DNA of 64,000 nucleotides from Paraburkholderia sp. BCC1885 (GCF_900996235.1 NZ_CAAJGM010000111.1:186001-250000); one strand, 5' to 3'; positions 39,734-50,587 are shown, numbered from the stretch's first letter. The notes: generated from the sequence alone by a model not told the origin. Numbers and translations are program-made.

Positions 39734-41665
39734 TCAGTCACCACCCGCTTGCGGGCTATCCAGCGAACCGTAGAACTTGATCTTCGAGCGCGCGCGCAAC
39801 GCCTGAACATACGCGCCGACTTCGGATTGCGCCTCGGCTTGCGCGATCTGCTGCTGCGCGGCCACGAGACGCTGCGGATCGATGGGCGCACCCGCCACCA
39901 CGGCATTCACGCGATACACCGCATAACCCGCGTCGCCCAGGTCAACACCCACGTAAGCCGGCAATTTCTGCGAATCGGCCTTGTAGATCGCGCTCAGTGC
40001 AGCCGGCGGCAGGCCTTGCGCGTCGTTGCGCGAGACTTTCAGCGGCGCCGCAAAGCCCGTGGTTGCATTCGACTTCTGCAACTCGGCCAGTTTGGCGATG
40101 CCTTCCTTGTGCGCCAGTTCGTCGGCCTGAACCGCGACGACCTTCTGACGCACCGCGTCCTTGATCGCGTCGAGCGCGGGCACGGCGCTCGGCTTGTAGT
40201 CGGTGACGTGCGCGGCGATCAGCGTGTTGTTGCCGATATCGACCGCCTGCGTATTGTTGTGCGCCTGCACCGAATCGTTGGCAAACACCGCCGCGAGGAA
40301 CTTCGCGTTATTCAACGGGCTATCCGGCGGCAGCGCGGCGTTCGCTTGCGGCGTGACCGTGGCCGTCTGGATCTGCAGTTTGTATTTGTCCGCAGCCGGT
40401 TGCAGCGACTTGGCCTTTTCATAGACCAGCGACGTGAAACCGTCCGAGTCGTCCGTGAATGCCTTGGCCGCCTGTTGCGTCTTCAGATCCTTGGCGATGG
40501 CGTCCTTCACCGTGTCGAACGGCTGCGTCACTGACGGCTTCACGTCCGTCGCCTTCAGGATCAGAAAGCCCACGTCGGTCGGCACGACGTCGCTGATCTC
40601 GTCCTTCTTCAGCTTGAACGCGGCGTCGTCGAACGCCTGACCACCGGCCATCATGCCGCGCCCGAAGTAACCCAGGTCGCCGCCCTTCGACGCCGAAGCC
40701 GGGTCTTGCGAGCTCTGCTCGGCCACCTTGGCGAAGTCGTCGGGATGAGCCTTCACGTCGGCCAGCAATGCGTCGGCTTTCTGTTTCGCCTTGGCTTTGT
40801 CGTCCGCGCTTGCGTTCGGCGCCACCGACACCAGGATCAGGCTCGCGCGCATTTGCGCCGCGGTCTGATAGTGCGCGATGTTGTCGTTGTAGAACTTCTT
40901 GAGATCGTCGTCGCTGGGCTGCATGGCCGCCGCCAGGGTGGCCGGCGACATCACCAGATACTGAATGGTGGCCGTCGCGGGCGTCGCGAAATCGTTGCGA
41001 TGCGCGTCGTAGTACGCCTGCAATTGCGCGTCCGTCGGCTGCACCTTCGCCACGTAGTCGTGCGGATTGAACGTGAGGCCCTGCACTTCGCGCTGCTGCT
41101 CGGCGAGCGCCGTCAGATTCTGCGCAAGCGTCTTCGAGGTGAAGGCGCTGCCCTCGATGCTACCCGGCAACTGCTGCGTGGCGAGCGTGTAACGCACGCG
41201 CTCATCATACTGATCGGGCGTCATGCCCTGCATGGCGAGCAGTTCCTTGTAGCGGTTCACGTCGATCGAGCCGTCAGGATTCTTGAGCGACGAGATGACC
41301 GGATCGTTCAGCAAGGTGCGGCGCACCGCGTCGTCCGAAGCGGTCAGATGCAGACGCTGCGTCTCATCGTTCAGCACGCGCTGCTCGATCAGGCCGTCGA
41401 GCATTTCCTTGCGGCGCTCGGGCGTGTCGAACATTTTTGCGTCGTACTGCGCACCCAGCATCTGGCGCGCACGGTCGAGTTGCTGACGCATCGCGTCGTC
41501 GTATTCGGCCCGTGTGATCTTGTGCCCGTTGACGCTGGCGACGTTGGCGCTTTCGTCAAAGAAGCCGCGGAAGCCCTGGATACCTACGAAGCCCAAGCCC
41601 GGTACGATGACCAGGATGAGCATGAACATCATCAGGCGTTTGTGATTGCGGAAGAAATCGAGCAT
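39734..41665 (-). CDS. ppiD: Membrane-anchored periplasmic chaperone PpiD
   Basis: 643 aa. A single N-terminal membrane segment (residues 11-34, FMLILVIVPGLGFVGI) holds a large periplasmic part. SurA_N-like sequence VNGHKITRAEYDDAMRQQ follows. A parvulin domain at about 270-370 has DFAKVAEQSSQDPASASKGG and DLGYFGRGMMAGGQAFDDAAF. The C-terminal region is longer and less conserved. PpiD helps newly exported proteins leave the Sec translocon. It lies downstream of lon and hupB as in E. coli, separated here by two tRNAs. Confidence 0.95.
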   Translation of the reverse strand: MLDFFRNHKRLMMFMLILVIVPGLGFVGIQGFRGFFDESANVASVNGHKITRAEYDDAMRQQLDRARQMLGAQYDAKMFDTPERRKEMLDGLIEQRVLNDETQRLHLTASDDAVRRTLLNDPVISSLKNPDGSIDVNRYKELLAMQGMTPDQYDERVRYTLATQQLPGSIEGSAFTSKTLAQNLTALAEQQREVQGLTFNPHDYVAKVQPTDAQLQAYYDAHRNDFATPATATIQYLVMSPATLAAAMQPSDDDLKKFYNDNIAHYQTAAQMRASLILVSVAPNASADDKAKAKQKADALLADVKAHPDDFAKVAEQSSQDPASASKGGDLGYFGRGMMAGGQAFDDAAFKLKKDEISDVVPTDVGFLILKATDVKPSVTQPFDTVKDAIAKDLKTQQAAKAFTDDSDGFTSLVYEKAKSLQPAADKYKLQIQTATVTPQANAALPPDSPLNNAKFLAAVFANDSVQAHNNTQAVDIGNNTLIAAHVTDYKPSAVPALDAIKDAVRQKVVAVQADELAHKEGIAKLAELQKSNATTGFAAPLKVSRNDAQGLPPAALSAIYKADSQKLPAYVGVDLGDAGYAVYRVNAVVAGAPIDPQRLVAAQQQIAQAEAQSEVGAYVQALRARSKIKFYGSLDSPQAGGD

Positions 41666-41714
41666 GCGTTAAGGATGCCAAAAACGGAACGCCCGATATT
41701 ACAACAGCGGGCAA

Positions 41715-41742
41715 TAAAAAAGGCGAACCGGAGTTCGCCTTT
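41715..41742 (-). terminator. Terminator of the tRNA-Val/tRNA-Asp unit
   Basis: AAAGGCGAAC-cgga-GTTCGCCTTT forms a 10-bp stem just after tRNA-Asp. On the minus strand it is followed by a T run (TTTTTATTG). Confidence 0.8.
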
Positions 41743-41751
41743 CAAGGATAC

Positions 41752-41828
41752 TGGCGGAGTGGACGGGACTCGAACCCGCGACCCCCGGCGTGACAGGCCG
41801 GTATTCTAACCGACTGAACTACCACTCC
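41752..41828 (-). tRNA. tRNA-Asp (GUC)
   Basis: A 77-nt tRNA on the minus strand with encoded CCA. The acceptor GGAGTGG pairs with CCACTCC, the anticodon loop reads CTGTCAC (anticodon GUC), and the T loop is GTTCGAGTC. It is very similar to E. coli tRNA-Asp. It lies 47 bp downstream of tRNA-Val and is probably processed from the same transcript. Confidence 0.97.
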
Positions 41829-41875
41829 TTATACTGCGCTTCTACTGCATGTGTGTTGCGTGCCGAACCGGGAAC

Positions 41876-41951
41876 TGGTGGGTGCTGAGAGGCTCGAACT
41901 CCCGACCTACGCCTTGTAAGGGCGCCGCTCTACCAACTGAGCTAAGCACCC
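41876..41951 (-). tRNA. tRNA-Val (UAC)
   Basis: A 76-nt tRNA on the minus strand with encoded CCA. The acceptor GGGTGCT pairs with AGCACCC, the D arm is AGCTCAGTTGGTAGAGC, and the anticodon loop CTTACAA gives UAC. It is the first of the two tRNAs after hupB. Confidence 0.97.
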
Positions 41952-42072
41952 GCTCCACGATTCCGCCTGCTACGTTCCACCGCGCCGCGCCTTTCGGATC
42001 TACCAACCTGTGGGCCTTTCAACCCAAGGTTTATTAACCTTTAAACCGCGCCACCCTGAAGCAGCAAGTCGA

Positions 42073-42345
42073 TTAGTTTAGCGCATCTTTTAGCGCTTTG
42101 CCAGGCCTAAATTTGGGCACCTTGGCTGCCTTGATCTTGATCGCTGCACCGGTGCGCGGGTTGCGGCCAGTGCGTGCGGTGCGCTTGCCGACTGCAAACG
42201 TGCCGAAGCCGACCAGGGTGACCGAACCGCCCTTCTTCAACGTACCTTTGACGCCACCGATCACGGCATCCAGCGCACGCCCTGCCGCCGCTTTCGAAAT
42301 ATCGGCTTGTTGTGCGATGTGATCGATCAATTCCGTTTTATTCAT
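42073..42345 (-). CDS. hupB: HU family DNA-binding protein
   Basis: 90 aa from the ATG at 42345 ([20 protein letters not shown]). This is the typical HU size and sequence, with [22 protein letters not shown] (the DNA-binding arm, residues 44-65) and [16 protein letters not shown] at the end. HU bends and compacts DNA. It lies after lon as in E. coli (lon-hupB-ppiD). It has its own strong promoter at 42437-42465 and a G-rich ribosome site (GGGGGTTGGAATG). Confidence 0.96.
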   Translation of the reverse strand: MNKTELIDHIAQQADISKAAAGRALDAVIGGVKGTLKKGGSVTLVGFGTFAVGKRTARTGRNPRTGAAIKIKAAKVPKFRPGKALKDALN

Positions 42346-42436
42346 TCCAACCCCCGAGAATATTTTTGGGCAATCGTAATAGCGCTTCATCGCGCCAGAT
42401 ACCAACGGCAGCGCGGCAAAGATGCCGAGCCAACCA

Positions 42437-42465
42437 ATTAGAATTGGCCGAAACCCTTGTGTCAA
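42437..42465 (-). promoter_or_regulatory. Strong sigma-70 promoter of hupB
   Basis: TTGACA (42460-42465) and TCTAAT (42437-42442) on the minus strand are separated by exactly 17 bp. The palindrome CCAATTAGAATTGG (42434-42447) covers the -10, so a repressor could act there. Confidence 0.75.
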
Positions 42466-42641
42466 GCGGGGTCGCGCCCGATTAGGGGGTGCCTCGAGAG
42501 AGCTTTTGATAACGAAATCTTGCAGCGCAGGCTTGTAAGGATAAATAGCCGGTCGCGTTATTCCGTTTTAGCCCAGAGAATGGGAAATAGCAGAAAAATG
42601 CCCCGCATGACATGAAACAGACATAAACATTGGGGCAATAA

Positions 42642-42668
42642 AAAACCCGCGGGCAAGCCGCGGGTTTT
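42642..42668 (-). terminator. lon terminator
   Basis: AAAACCCGCGG-gcaag-CCGCGGGTTTT is an 11-bp stem with T runs on both sides, 37 bp past the lon stop codon. Confidence 0.85.
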
Positions 42669-42704
42669 CGATGATGCTAAAGACTACGTGCGCTACGGAT
42701 CGGC

Positions 42705-45125
42705 TTAGTGCTTCACCACTTCCGTTGCGGCGTCCTTGCCGGCCTCTGCTGCAACCGGAGCGGCAGGCTTCGGTTCTTCTTCCGGCAACGGCTGGGGCAC
42801 ACGTTCGAGCGCGAGTTCGAGCACCTTGTCGATCCAGCGGACCGGCACGATTTCGATTGCGTTCTTCACGTTGTCCGGAATCTCCGTCAGATCCTTGGTG
42901 TTTTCTTCCGGGATCAGCACGAGCTTGATGCCGCCGCGATGCGCTGCCAGCAGCTTCTCTTTCAACCCGCCGATCGGCAGCACTTCACCACGCAACGTGA
43001 TTTCGCCCGTCATCGCGACATTGGCACGCACCGGAATACCGGTCAGCACCGACACCAACGCGGTGGTCATCGCGATACCGGCGGACGGGCCGTCCTTCGG
43101 CGTCGCGCCTTCCGGCACGTGGATGTGAATGTCCTGCTTCTCGAACGCTTCGTCCTTGACACCCAGGCGACGCGAACGCGAACGAACCACCGTGCGTGCT
43201 GCCTCGACGGATTCCTTCATCACATCGCCGAGCGAACCCGTGCGCGTCACGTTGCCCTTACCCGGCATAACCGCGGCTTCGATGGTGAGCAGATCGCCGC
43301 CCACTTCCGTCCACGCGAGACCCGTGACCTGACCAACCTGATTTTCCTTCGCAGCCAGACCGAAGTCGTACTTGCGCACGCCGAGGAACGTATCGAGGTT
43401 GCTGCCATCGACCTTCACCGCGCCCTCTGCCTTCTTCAGCAGAAGCATCTTCACGACCTTGCGGCAGATCTTCGAAATTTCACGCTCGAGCGAACGGACA
43501 CCCGCTTCACGCGTGTAGTAACGAATGATGTCGCGGATTGCAGTTTCCGTCACATCGACCTCGCCGTCCTTCAGGCCGTTGTTCTTCTTCTGCTTCGGCA
43601 ACAGATAACGTTGCGCAATGCTGACCTTCTCGTCTTCCGTGTAACCCGACAGGCGGATCACTTCCATCCGGTCGAGCAACGGCGGCGGAATATTCAGCGA
43701 GTTCGACGTCGCCACGAACATCACGTCCGACAGATCGAAGTCGACTTCGACGTAGTGATCGGCGAAGGTATGGTTCTGCTCCGGATCGAGCACTTCCAGC
43801 AGAGCCGAAGACGGATCGCCGCGGAAATCCTGACCCATCTTGTCGACTTCGTCGAGCAGGAAGAGCGGATTGCGCACGCCGACCTTGGTCAGGCTTTGCA
43901 GGATCTTGCCCGGCATCGAACCGATATAGGTCCGACGGTGGCCGCGAATTTCGGCCTCGTCGCGCACGCCACCAAGTGCCATGCGCACGAACTTGCGATT
44001 CGTGGCGCGAGCAATCGACTGACCCAGCGACGTCTTACCGACACCCGGAGGCCCAACCAGGCACAGGATCGGCGCCTTGACCTTGTCCACACGTTGTTGG
44101 ACCGCAAGATATTCGAGAATGCGTTCTTTGACTTTCTCGAGACCGAAGTGGTCTTCGTCGAGCACGCGTTCTGCATTCGAGAGGTCGTTGTTGACCTTGC
44201 TCTTCTTGCGCCACGGCAAGCCGATCAGCGTGTCGATATAGTTGCGCACGACGGTGGCTTCAGCCGACATCGGCGACATCAGCTTGAGCTTCTTCAGCTC
44301 GGCGTCGGCCTTCTTCTTGGCTTCCTTCGGCATGCGCGCGGCGGTGATGCGCTTCTCGAGTTCTTCGAGATCCGCACCTTCTTCGCCCTCGCCCAATTCC
44401 TTCTGGATGGCCTTGACCTGTTCGTTCAGATAGTACTCGCGCTGGCTCTTCTCCATCTGACGCTTCACGCGCCCACGGATACGCTTTTCCACCTGCAGGA
44501 TGTCGATCTCGGCTTCGAGTTGCGCGAGCAGATGCTCGAGGCGCTCGATGACCGGGAACATCTCCAGGATGTGTTGCTTCTGGTCGAGCTTGAGCGGCAG
44601 ATGCGCCGCGATCGTGTCGGCCAGACGGCCGGCTTCGTCGATGCCCGAAAGCGAAGTCAGAATCTCCGGCGGGATCTTCTTGTTCAGCTTCACGTATTGG
44701 TCGAACTGCGACACGATCGCGCGGCGCAGCGCTTCAGTTTCAGCGCTGTCGGCGTGGTCGGGTTCGAGCGGCATGACTTCGCACGAAAACTGCGTTTCCT
44801 GCTCTTCGATCGAGAGCGTCTTCGCGCGCTGCAAGCCTTCGACAAGCACCTTCACGGTGCCGTCCGGCAGCTTCAGCATCTGCAGGATGTTGGCGATACA
44901 TCCTACTTCGTACATGTCCTTTTCGGTCGGCTCATCTTTCGCAGCCGTCTTCTGGGCGACGAGCATGATGTGCTTGCCGCCTTCCATCGCTGCTTCGAGA
45001 GCCTTGATCGACTTCGGGCGGCCTACGAAGAGCGGAATCACCATGTGCGGGAAAACGACTACATCACGCAGCGGGAGCAGCGGGAGCGTAGTGCGTTCCG
45101 GCGGGAGGAGTTGGGTTCCTGACAT
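42705..45125 (-). CDS. lon: ATP-dependent protease Lon
   Basis: 806 aa, full length for LonA. The N-terminal substrate domain begins [20 protein letters not shown]. The AAA+ module has Walker [16 protein letters not shown] and the Walker B region [12 protein letters not shown]. The protease domain has the catalytic Ser in [11 protein letters not shown] (Ser681) and Lys in [14 protein letters not shown] (about 724). The C-terminal tail is rich in Glu, Pro and Ala and extends about 25 residues past the fold. Lon degrades misfolded and regulatory proteins. It is the last gene of tig-clpP-clpX-lon, with a terminator between clpX and lon, so it needs its own promoter. Confidence 0.98.
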   Translation of the reverse strand: MSGTQLLPPERTTLPLLPLRDVVVFPHMVIPLFVGRPKSIKALEAAMEGGKHIMLVAQKTAAKDEPTEKDMYEVGCIANILQMLKLPDGTVKVLVEGLQRAKTLSIEEQETQFSCEVMPLEPDHADSAETEALRRAIVSQFDQYVKLNKKIPPEILTSLSGIDEAGRLADTIAAHLPLKLDQKQHILEMFPVIERLEHLLAQLEAEIDILQVEKRIRGRVKRQMEKSQREYYLNEQVKAIQKELGEGEEGADLEELEKRITAARMPKEAKKKADAELKKLKLMSPMSAEATVVRNYIDTLIGLPWRKKSKVNNDLSNAERVLDEDHFGLEKVKERILEYLAVQQRVDKVKAPILCLVGPPGVGKTSLGQSIARATNRKFVRMALGGVRDEAEIRGHRRTYIGSMPGKILQSLTKVGVRNPLFLLDEVDKMGQDFRGDPSSALLEVLDPEQNHTFADHYVEVDFDLSDVMFVATSNSLNIPPPLLDRMEVIRLSGYTEDEKVSIAQRYLLPKQKKNNGLKDGEVDVTETAIRDIIRYYTREAGVRSLEREISKICRKVVKMLLLKKAEGAVKVDGSNLDTFLGVRKYDFGLAAKENQVGQVTGLAWTEVGGDLLTIEAAVMPGKGNVTRTGSLGDVMKESVEAARTVVRSRSRRLGVKDEAFEKQDIHIHVPEGATPKDGPSAGIAMTTALVSVLTGIPVRANVAMTGEITLRGEVLPIGGLKEKLLAAHRGGIKLVLIPEENTKDLTEIPDNVKNAIEIVPVRWIDKVLELALERVPQPLPEEEPKPAAPVAAEAGKDAATEVVKH

Positions 45126-45254
45126 TTCATTTCCCCATGAGTGGTATCAGTTCGTTCGATAGGTGAGGCCTGCAAAAACGATTACAAGGCCTCCGCGTGT
45201 GGGAAAAGTTCAGTGACTCCAAAGGAAACACAACCATCCTAACCCAAGATAAAC

Positions 45255-45290
45255 AAAAAAGCCGTTCACGTTGCCATGAACGGCTTTTTT
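45255..45290 (-). terminator. clpX terminator
   Basis: AAAAAAGCCGTTCA-cgttgcca-TGAACGGCTTTTTT is a 14-bp stem with strong T runs, 20 bp past the clpX stop codon and upstream of lon. Confidence 0.9.
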
Positions 45291-45310
45291 TGCAAAACCT
45301 TTAAAGCCGA

Positions 45311-46582
45311 TCAATTCGAACCCGCAACCTTCGGTGCGTCTTCGTAGATCAGCAGCGGTTTGCCGTCACCGTCGATGACGTTGTCGTCGATGATGACCTT
45401 GCTAACGCCTTTCATCGTCGGCAACTCGTACATGACGTCCAGCAACGCCTGTTCCAGGATGGAACGCAGGCCGCGCGCGCCCGTTTTGCGGCGAATCGCC
45501 TTGCGGGCCACAGCCTGCAAAGCACCCGGACGAATCTCGAGCTCGACGCGTTCCATATTGAACAGCTTGTGATACTGCTTCACGAGCGCGTTCTTCGGTT
45601 CGACGAGAATCTTCATCAGCGCGACTTCGTCGAGCTTGCCGAGCGTGGCGACCACCGGCAAACGGCCGATCAGTTCCGGAATCAGGCCGAACTTGATCAG
45701 ATCTTCTGGCTCCACTTCGCGCAGCACTTCACCCGCGTCACGGTCCTGCTTGCTCTTGACGCTGGCGCCGAAACCAATGCCCGTCTTTTCCGTGCGGTCG
45801 ACGATGACCTTTTCGAGGCCGTCGAACGCGCCGCCGCAGATGAACAGGATATTGGTGGTGTCGACCTGAATGAAGTCCTGGTTCGGATGCTTACGGCCAC
45901 CTTGCGGCGGCACCGACGCCATCGTGCCTTCGACCAACTTCAGCAGGGCCTGTTGAACGCCCTCGCCCGACACGTCGCGCGTGATGGACGGGTTATCCGA
46001 CTTGCGGCTGATCTTGTCGATTTCGTCGATGTAGACAATGCCGCGCTGGGCCTTGTCGACTTCGTAGTTGCAATTCTGCAGGAGCTTCTGAATGATGTTT
46101 TCGACGTCTTCACCGACATAGCCGGCTTCCGTCAGCGTCGTCGCATCGGCAATCACGAACGGGACGTTCAGAAGGCGTGCGAGTGTCTGTGCGAGCAACG
46201 TCTTGCCGGAGCCCGTCGGGCCGATCAGCAGGATGTTGCTCTTCGACAGCTCGATTTCGTCCTTCTTGTCGAGGTGCTTGAGGCGCTTGTAGTGGTTGTA
46301 AACAGCCACGGCAAGAATCTTCTTCGCGCGTTCCTGCCCGATGACGTACTGATCGAGAATTTCGCGGATTTCCTGCGGACTCGGCAGATCGGACTTGGAC
46401 AAGCCCGCTTCAATGCCCGCGCCCGCAGCCTCATCACGGATGATTTCGTTGCACAGGTCGATACATTCATCGCAGATGAACACCGACGGGCCGGCAATCA
46501 GCTTTTTGACTTCATGCTGGCTCTTGCCGCAGAACGAGCAATACAACAGCTTTTCGCTGTTAGAACCTTTTTTGTCCGCCAT
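45311..46582 (-). CDS. clpX: ATP-dependent Clp protease ATP-binding subunit ClpX
   Basis: 423 aa. The zinc-binding domain comes first ([17 protein letters not shown] and ICDECI, about residues 15-41). Walker [16 protein letters not shown] is near residue 122, the pore motif [12 protein letters not shown] follows, and Walker [14 protein letters not shown] is near residue 184. The RKH-like loop, [10 protein letters not shown] (sensor) and the [10 protein letters not shown] arginine are present. ClpX unfolds substrates and feeds them to ClpP. It lies 176 bp after clpP; the gap contains an imperfect hairpin but no gene. Confidence 0.98.
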   Translation of the reverse strand: MADKKGSNSEKLLYCSFCGKSQHEVKKLIAGPSVFICDECIDLCNEIIRDEAAGAGIEAGLSKSDLPSPQEIREILDQYVIGQERAKKILAVAVYNHYKRLKHLDKKDEIELSKSNILLIGPTGSGKTLLAQTLARLLNVPFVIADATTLTEAGYVGEDVENIIQKLLQNCNYEVDKAQRGIVYIDEIDKISRKSDNPSITRDVSGEGVQQALLKLVEGTMASVPPQGGRKHPNQDFIQVDTTNILFICGGAFDGLEKVIVDRTEKTGIGFGASVKSKQDRDAGEVLREVEPEDLIKFGLIPELIGRLPVVATLGKLDEVALMKILVEPKNALVKQYHKLFNMERVELEIRPGALQAVARKAIRRKTGARGLRSILEQALLDVMYELPTMKGVSKVIIDDNVIDGDGKPLLIYEDAPKVAGSN

Positions 46583-46758
46583 AGATGTGCGAGCCTCCGG
46601 ACACTCGATTACATGATACGCCGTTTGCCCCTGCCTCGCAGTTAGGGCGAATAAGCAGAAGCAGTGACGGCGCTTGCCGCAGGCGTTTGGACGAATCTGA
46701 TTATTTCACACCAAAACGCGGGCGGTCTTACCCTCAAAAAGGGCGAGACCGCGCCGGA

Positions 46759-47412
46759 TCATGGACGCTTGTGCAGTACCTGGTCGACCAGCCCGTATGC
46801 CTGCGCGTCGTCGCCGGACATGAAATTGTCGCGGTCGGTGTCGCGTGCGATACGCTCAACCGGCTGGCCGGTGTGATGCGACAGCAGTTGATTAAGCCGT
46901 TCCTTCAGATACAGAATTTCACGCGCCTGAATTTCGATGTCCGATGCCTGGCCGCGTGCGCCGCCCAGCGGCTGGTGAATCATCACGCGCGCGTTCGGCA
47001 GCGTGAAACGCTTGCCCTTCGCGCCGGCCGCCAGCAGAAATGCGCCCATGCTGGCCGCGAGGCCCATGCACAGCGTCGACACGTCCGGCTTGATAAATTG
47101 CATCGTATCGTAGATCGCCATCCCGGCCGAAACCGAACCGCCCGGGCTATTGATGTAGAAGCTGATGTCCTTGTCCGGATTTTCGCTTTCGAGGAACAGC
47201 AACTGCGCGACGACGAGGTTAGCCGTCTGGTCGTTCACTTCACCGACCAGAAACACCACGCGCTCCTTCAGCAGGCGCGAGTAGATGTCATACGAGCGTT
47301 CGCCACGGCCGCTCGTTTCCACGACGATCGGCACGAGTCCGAGCGCCTGCGCTTCGAGATCCCGCGACGACTGGGAGGTCAACGTGTCCTGCATTTGAGC
47401 GCGAAAGGTCAT
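46759..47412 (-). CDS. clpP: ATP-dependent Clp protease proteolytic subunit ClpP
   Basis: 217 aa from the ATG at 47412. The catalytic triad matches E. coli with an offset of 10: Ser121 in [10 protein letters not shown], His146 in [10 protein letters not shown] and Asp195 in RDTDRDNF. The N-terminus [25 protein letters not shown] is typical. It assembles as two heptamer rings with ClpX or ClpA. A terminator separates it from tig, so it probably has a separate promoter in the 165-bp gap. Confidence 0.98.
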   Translation of the reverse strand: MTFRAQMQDTLTSQSSRDLEAQALGLVPIVVETSGRGERSYDIYSRLLKERVVFLVGEVNDQTANLVVAQLLFLESENPDKDISFYINSPGGSVSAGMAIYDTMQFIKPDVSTLCMGLAASMGAFLLAAGAKGKRFTLPNARVMIHQPLGGARGQASDIEIQAREILYLKERLNQLLSHHTGQPVERIARDTDRDNFMSGDDAQAYGLVDQVLHKRP

Positions 47413-47522
47413 GCAATGGATCCTTGTCTGGGAATATTTATTCGGTACCGGACAGGTAAGTACGACTGCTGCGTATTCAAGTGCGCACAACCCGGCGCAA
47501 CGCGATCGACACGACGTCTCAT

Positions 47523-47566
47523 AAAAAACGGCGTGCGGGCCGTCGCTCCGACAGCCGGCACGCCGT
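47523..47566 (-). terminator. tig terminator
   Basis: On the minus strand ACGGCGTGC pairs with GCACGCCGT across a 21-nt partly paired loop and is followed by TTTTTT. It lies 12 bp past the tig stop. Confidence 0.8.
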
Positions 47567-47577
47567 TGCGGCGACGC

Positions 47578-48924
47578 TTACGCTTGCGCCGTTGCGCTTG
47601 CCAGCTCTTCGAAGCTCACTTCCTTATCCGTCACCTTGGCCTTGCTGAGGACGAAATCGACGACGTTGGCTTCCACGACGTACGCTTCCATTTCTGCAAG
47701 GCGCTGCTGGTTGGAATAATACCAGCGGACGACTTCCTTCGGGTCTTCGTAGCTTTTCGCGAATTCGTCGACTTCGGCACGAATCTGCTCCGGCTTTGCC
47801 TGCAGGCCGTTGGCCTTGACCAGTTCGGCCAGCACGAGGCCCAGCTTGACACGGCGCTCGGCCTGTTCCTTGAACATTTCTGCCGGGATCGGCGCGTCCG
47901 CTGCGTTCGGCACGCCGCGTTGCGTCAGGTCCTGGCGCGCCATTTCGACGAGGCGCTGCTGGTCCTGTTCGACCAGCGCGTTCGGCACGTCCAGTTCGGA
48001 GATTTTCAGCAGCGCGTCCATCACCTGGTTCTTGACGATGGATTGCGTGCGGCGCTTCGCTTCGCGCTCGAGGTTGTCCTTGATCTCGGCGCGCATCTTG
48101 ACCAGATCACCGTCTTCGATGCCGAGCGACTTGGCGAACTCGCCGTCGATTTCCGGCATGTGCGGCCACTCGATCTTCTTCATCGTGATGGTGAATTGCG
48201 CCGTCTTGCCGGCGACGTCCTTGCCGTGATAGTCGGCCGGGAACGCCAGGTCGAATTCCTTCGCCTCGCCGACCTTCAGGCCGAGCGCGGCCTTTTCGAA
48301 TTCCGGCAGCATGCGGCCTTCGCCGAGCACGAACGCGAAGTCGTCTGCGCTGCCGCCCTGGAACACTTCGCCTTCGATCTTGCCGACGAAGTCGACCGTC
48401 ACACGGTCGCCGTCCTTGGCAGCCGTATCCGCACCGCCGTCACCGTGCTCGCCGGTTTCGCCACGGGCGTGGAAATGCACGCGTTGCTTGCGCAGGATGT
48501 CCAGCGTGCGGTCGATTTCCGCTTCGCTGATGGTGGTCGTGGTGCGCTCGATTTCAGCCGTGGCGACGTCGCCCAGCTTGACTTCCGGGTACACCTCGAA
48601 AGTCGCGTCGAAAGCGTAGTCGTTTTCTGCTGCATCGGCTTTCGGTGCGAAGCTCGGCTGGCCGGCGACGCGCAGGTTCTCGGCGCGGCTGATGTCGAAG
48701 AATTCCTTGCCGACCTTGTCGCTCAGCACTTCGGCTTCCACCTGGCCCGAGTACTGTTGCGTGACCATCTTGAGCGGCACCTTGCCCGGGCGGAAACCCG
48801 GCATGCGCACGTTCTTCGCGAGTTGGCGGATACGCGAATCCACTTCCTTCTGCACGGCGTCCTTCGGCAGGGAAATCGTTACGCGGCGTTCGAGCTTGCC
48901 GAGGTTTTCAACAACGTTAGCCAT
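47578..48924 (-). CDS. tig: Trigger factor
   Basis: 448 aa. Trigger factor binds the ribosome exit tunnel and helps nascent proteins fold. The ribosome-binding N-terminal domain includes [14 protein letters not shown], matching the GFRxGKxP signature (residues 39-52). The FKBP-type isomerase domain is at about 165-255 ([20 protein letters not shown]), and the helical C-terminal domain follows. It is the first gene of the tig-clpP-clpX-lon group. Confidence 0.97.
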   Translation of the reverse strand: MANVVENLGKLERRVTISLPKDAVQKEVDSRIRQLAKNVRMPGFRPGKVPLKMVTQQYSGQVEAEVLSDKVGKEFFDISRAENLRVAGQPSFAPKADAAENDYAFDATFEVYPEVKLGDVATAEIERTTTTISEAEIDRTLDILRKQRVHFHARGETGEHGDGGADTAAKDGDRVTVDFVGKIEGEVFQGGSADDFAFVLGEGRMLPEFEKAALGLKVGEAKEFDLAFPADYHGKDVAGKTAQFTITMKKIEWPHMPEIDGEFAKSLGIEDGDLVKMRAEIKDNLEREAKRRTQSIVKNQVMDALLKISELDVPNALVEQDQQRLVEMARQDLTQRGVPNAADAPIPAEMFKEQAERRVKLGLVLAELVKANGLQAKPEQIRAEVDEFAKSYEDPKEVVRWYYSNQQRLAEMEAYVVEANVVDFVLSKAKVTDKEVSFEELASATAQA

Positions 48925-49366
48925 GGCTTCAATCGTCCTAAAATTATTCGAGCGAATCAGTTATCTTCTTCGTGCCGCTTTCGATGTCGCTTGGCATCGC
49001 GCGTCACATCAATTCAGCGCCTGCGCCGCAGGCTTGCAGGCCACCGGCAACACGGTTTGGGTCTAAAGAGCCGAATATTTTAGCAAACTATTCGCGCGCC
49101 TAGCCGGGATTCGATGTTCCGCCGCCGTTTTTGTGCGTGTTTTTGTCGATTTTGGGGCTGCTTTGGGGGCGCTTGCGGACTCCCAGGGGAGAGTTCGGAG
49201 CGCCCGCAGCCGACCTGGTGCGGCGCCGCCGCGGCTTGCTCCTTCGATGCCCGCTATGCCGTTCGGCATATTCAGCCGCGAGCGGCATGCTGATAAGCTA
49301 GCGAACGCGTTCGGGCTCTGCCCGTTTGCACCGCCATCGCCCCGATTTCAACCATCAAGAGACACC
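48925..49366. other. Divergent tig/glycerate kinase intergenic region
   Basis: The 442-bp gap has no credible gene. It holds the tig leader and an AT-rich patch (49068-49090) likely to contain the tig promoter. A perfect palindrome, TATGCCG-tt-CGGCATA, lies at about 49254-49269, followed by a GCCGC-gag-CGGC-type dyad. Reading frames through it are extensions of the kinase frame without family similarity. Confidence 0.6.
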
Positions 49367-50512
49367 ATGCCGAACCCGTCGTCCGCGCCCGTCGTCGTCA
49401 TTGCTCCCGACTCTTTTAAAGGCTCGCTTAGCGCCGAGCAGGTTGCGCAAGCCATTGCCCGCGGCGTGACGCGCGCCCGGCCGGATGCCGTGATCCGCGT
49501 CTGCCCGATGGCCGACGGCGGCGAAGGCACGCTCGACGCCATGCTCACCGGCGGCGGCGAGCGCCGCCTGCTGAGCGTGCGCGGCGCCGCGGGGCCCGCA
49601 CGCGAAGCGGCCACCGGCCTCCTCGCCGACGGCAGCGCGATCGTCGAGACGGCTGAGATCGTCGGCATTACCGACCCGGTCGGCATGGGCGTGCCGGTCG
49701 AAGCGCGCAGCTCGCGCGGCATGGGCGAGGCGATTCGCGCCCTGCTCGACGGCGGCGTGCGGCGCTTTTTTGTCGCGCTCGGCGGCAGCAGCACCAACGA
49801 CGGCGGCGCGGGCCTGCTGGCCGGCCTCGGCATGCGGCTCTTCGATGCAGAAAACAGGGAGCTCGAGCCGACGCCGCAACAACTAAGCCGCCTCGCTCGC
49901 GTGGACGTCTCGCAGCTCGACGCACGGCTCGCCGACGCCTCGTTTATCGGCATGTCCGACGTGGACAATCCGCTTACTGGCGAGCATGGCGCCACCGTCG
50001 TCTTCGGCCCGCAGAAAGGCGTGCAGCCCGAGCAGATTGCCGGCGTCGACGCGGCGCTCGGGCGCTTCGCCGACCTGCTCGAACCGGCGCTGCAGCGCAC
50101 GGCGCGCAACCTGCCCGGCGCGGGGGCGGCGGGCGGACTCGGTTTTGCGCTGCATATGCTAGGTGCGCAGTTCGAACCGGGCGCGGAGACGGTCGCCCGC
50201 CTGATCGGACTCGACGGCGCGCTCGACGGCGCCGACTGGCTGATCACCGGCGAGGGCCGCTCGGATGTGCAGACGCTGCATGGCAAGGCGCCGTTCATCG
50301 CCTGCAGCCACGCACGCGCGGCGGGCGTGCCGGCCACGCTGTTGTCAGGCGGGGTCGATCCGGCCGCCCTGCCGCGTCTGTCCGAACACTTCGCCGGCTG
50401 CTTCTCGCCAGCGCCCGGTCCGATCACGCTGGAAGCCGCGATTCGCGACGCCGCCACGCTGCTCGCCAACGAAGCCGAGCAAATGACGCGGCTACGGTAT
50501 GGCGTGCGTTGA
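49367..50512 (+). CDS. glxK: Glycerate kinase
   Basis: 381 aa from the ATG at 49367. It phosphorylates D-glycerate with ATP. The GlxK/GarK family signature is VVIAPDSFKGSLSAEQVAQA at the start, then CPMADGGEGTLDAML, GLGGSSTNDGGAG-like residues (VALGGSSTNDGGAGLLAGLG), NPLTGEHGATVVFGPQKG and GEGRSDVQTLHGK. The upstream frame is open but without similarity, so the ATG is used. No other glyoxylate genes lie beside it, so its regulation is not visible. Confidence 0.94.
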   Translation: MPNPSSAPVVVIAPDSFKGSLSAEQVAQAIARGVTRARPDAVIRVCPMADGGEGTLDAMLTGGGERRLLSVRGAAGPAREAATGLLADGSAIVETAEIVGITDPVGMGVPVEARSSRGMGEAIRALLDGGVRRFFVALGGSSTNDGGAGLLAGLGMRLFDAENRELEPTPQQLSRLARVDVSQLDARLADASFIGMSDVDNPLTGEHGATVVFGPQKGVQPEQIAGVDAALGRFADLLEPALQRTARNLPGAGAAGGLGFALHMLGAQFEPGAETVARLIGLDGALDGADWLITGEGRSDVQTLHGKAPFIACSHARAAGVPATLLSGGVDPAALPRLSEHFAGCFSPAPGPITLEAAIRDAATLLANEAEQMTRLRYGVR

Positions 50513-50587
50513 AGCGTTGATCAGGCAGGGGTGGTGCGGCGCAAGGCCAGTGAAGTGAAGAAGACGGCAAGCGCCGCTCCCTCAAGC

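Larger units (their letters stand above)
42346..42704. other. hupB upstream region and lon terminator
   Basis: The 359-bp gap holds the hupB leader of about 85 nt, its sigma-70 promoter, an AT-rich upstream stretch, and the lon terminator at 42642-42668. No further gene is supported. Confidence 0.7.

Noticed and set aside
42708..45122. An 804-codon open frame antisense to lon
   Set aside because: It mirrors lon almost exactly and shows no domain. It is explained by codon bias of the real gene.
46727..46753. A possible terminator between clpP and clpX
   Set aside because: The stem (GGTCTtACCCT with AGGGcGAGACC) has mismatches and no T run follows, so it was not listed as a terminator.
46585..49083. 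An 832-codon open frame antisense to clpP and tig
   Set aside because: It spans two real genes and their terminator on the other strand, with composition typical of a shadow frame.
49133..49366. A longer N-terminus for glycerate kinase
   Set aside because: The extra 78 residues are low-information and no family member has them. The ATG at 49367 starts the conserved APDSFKGSL region.
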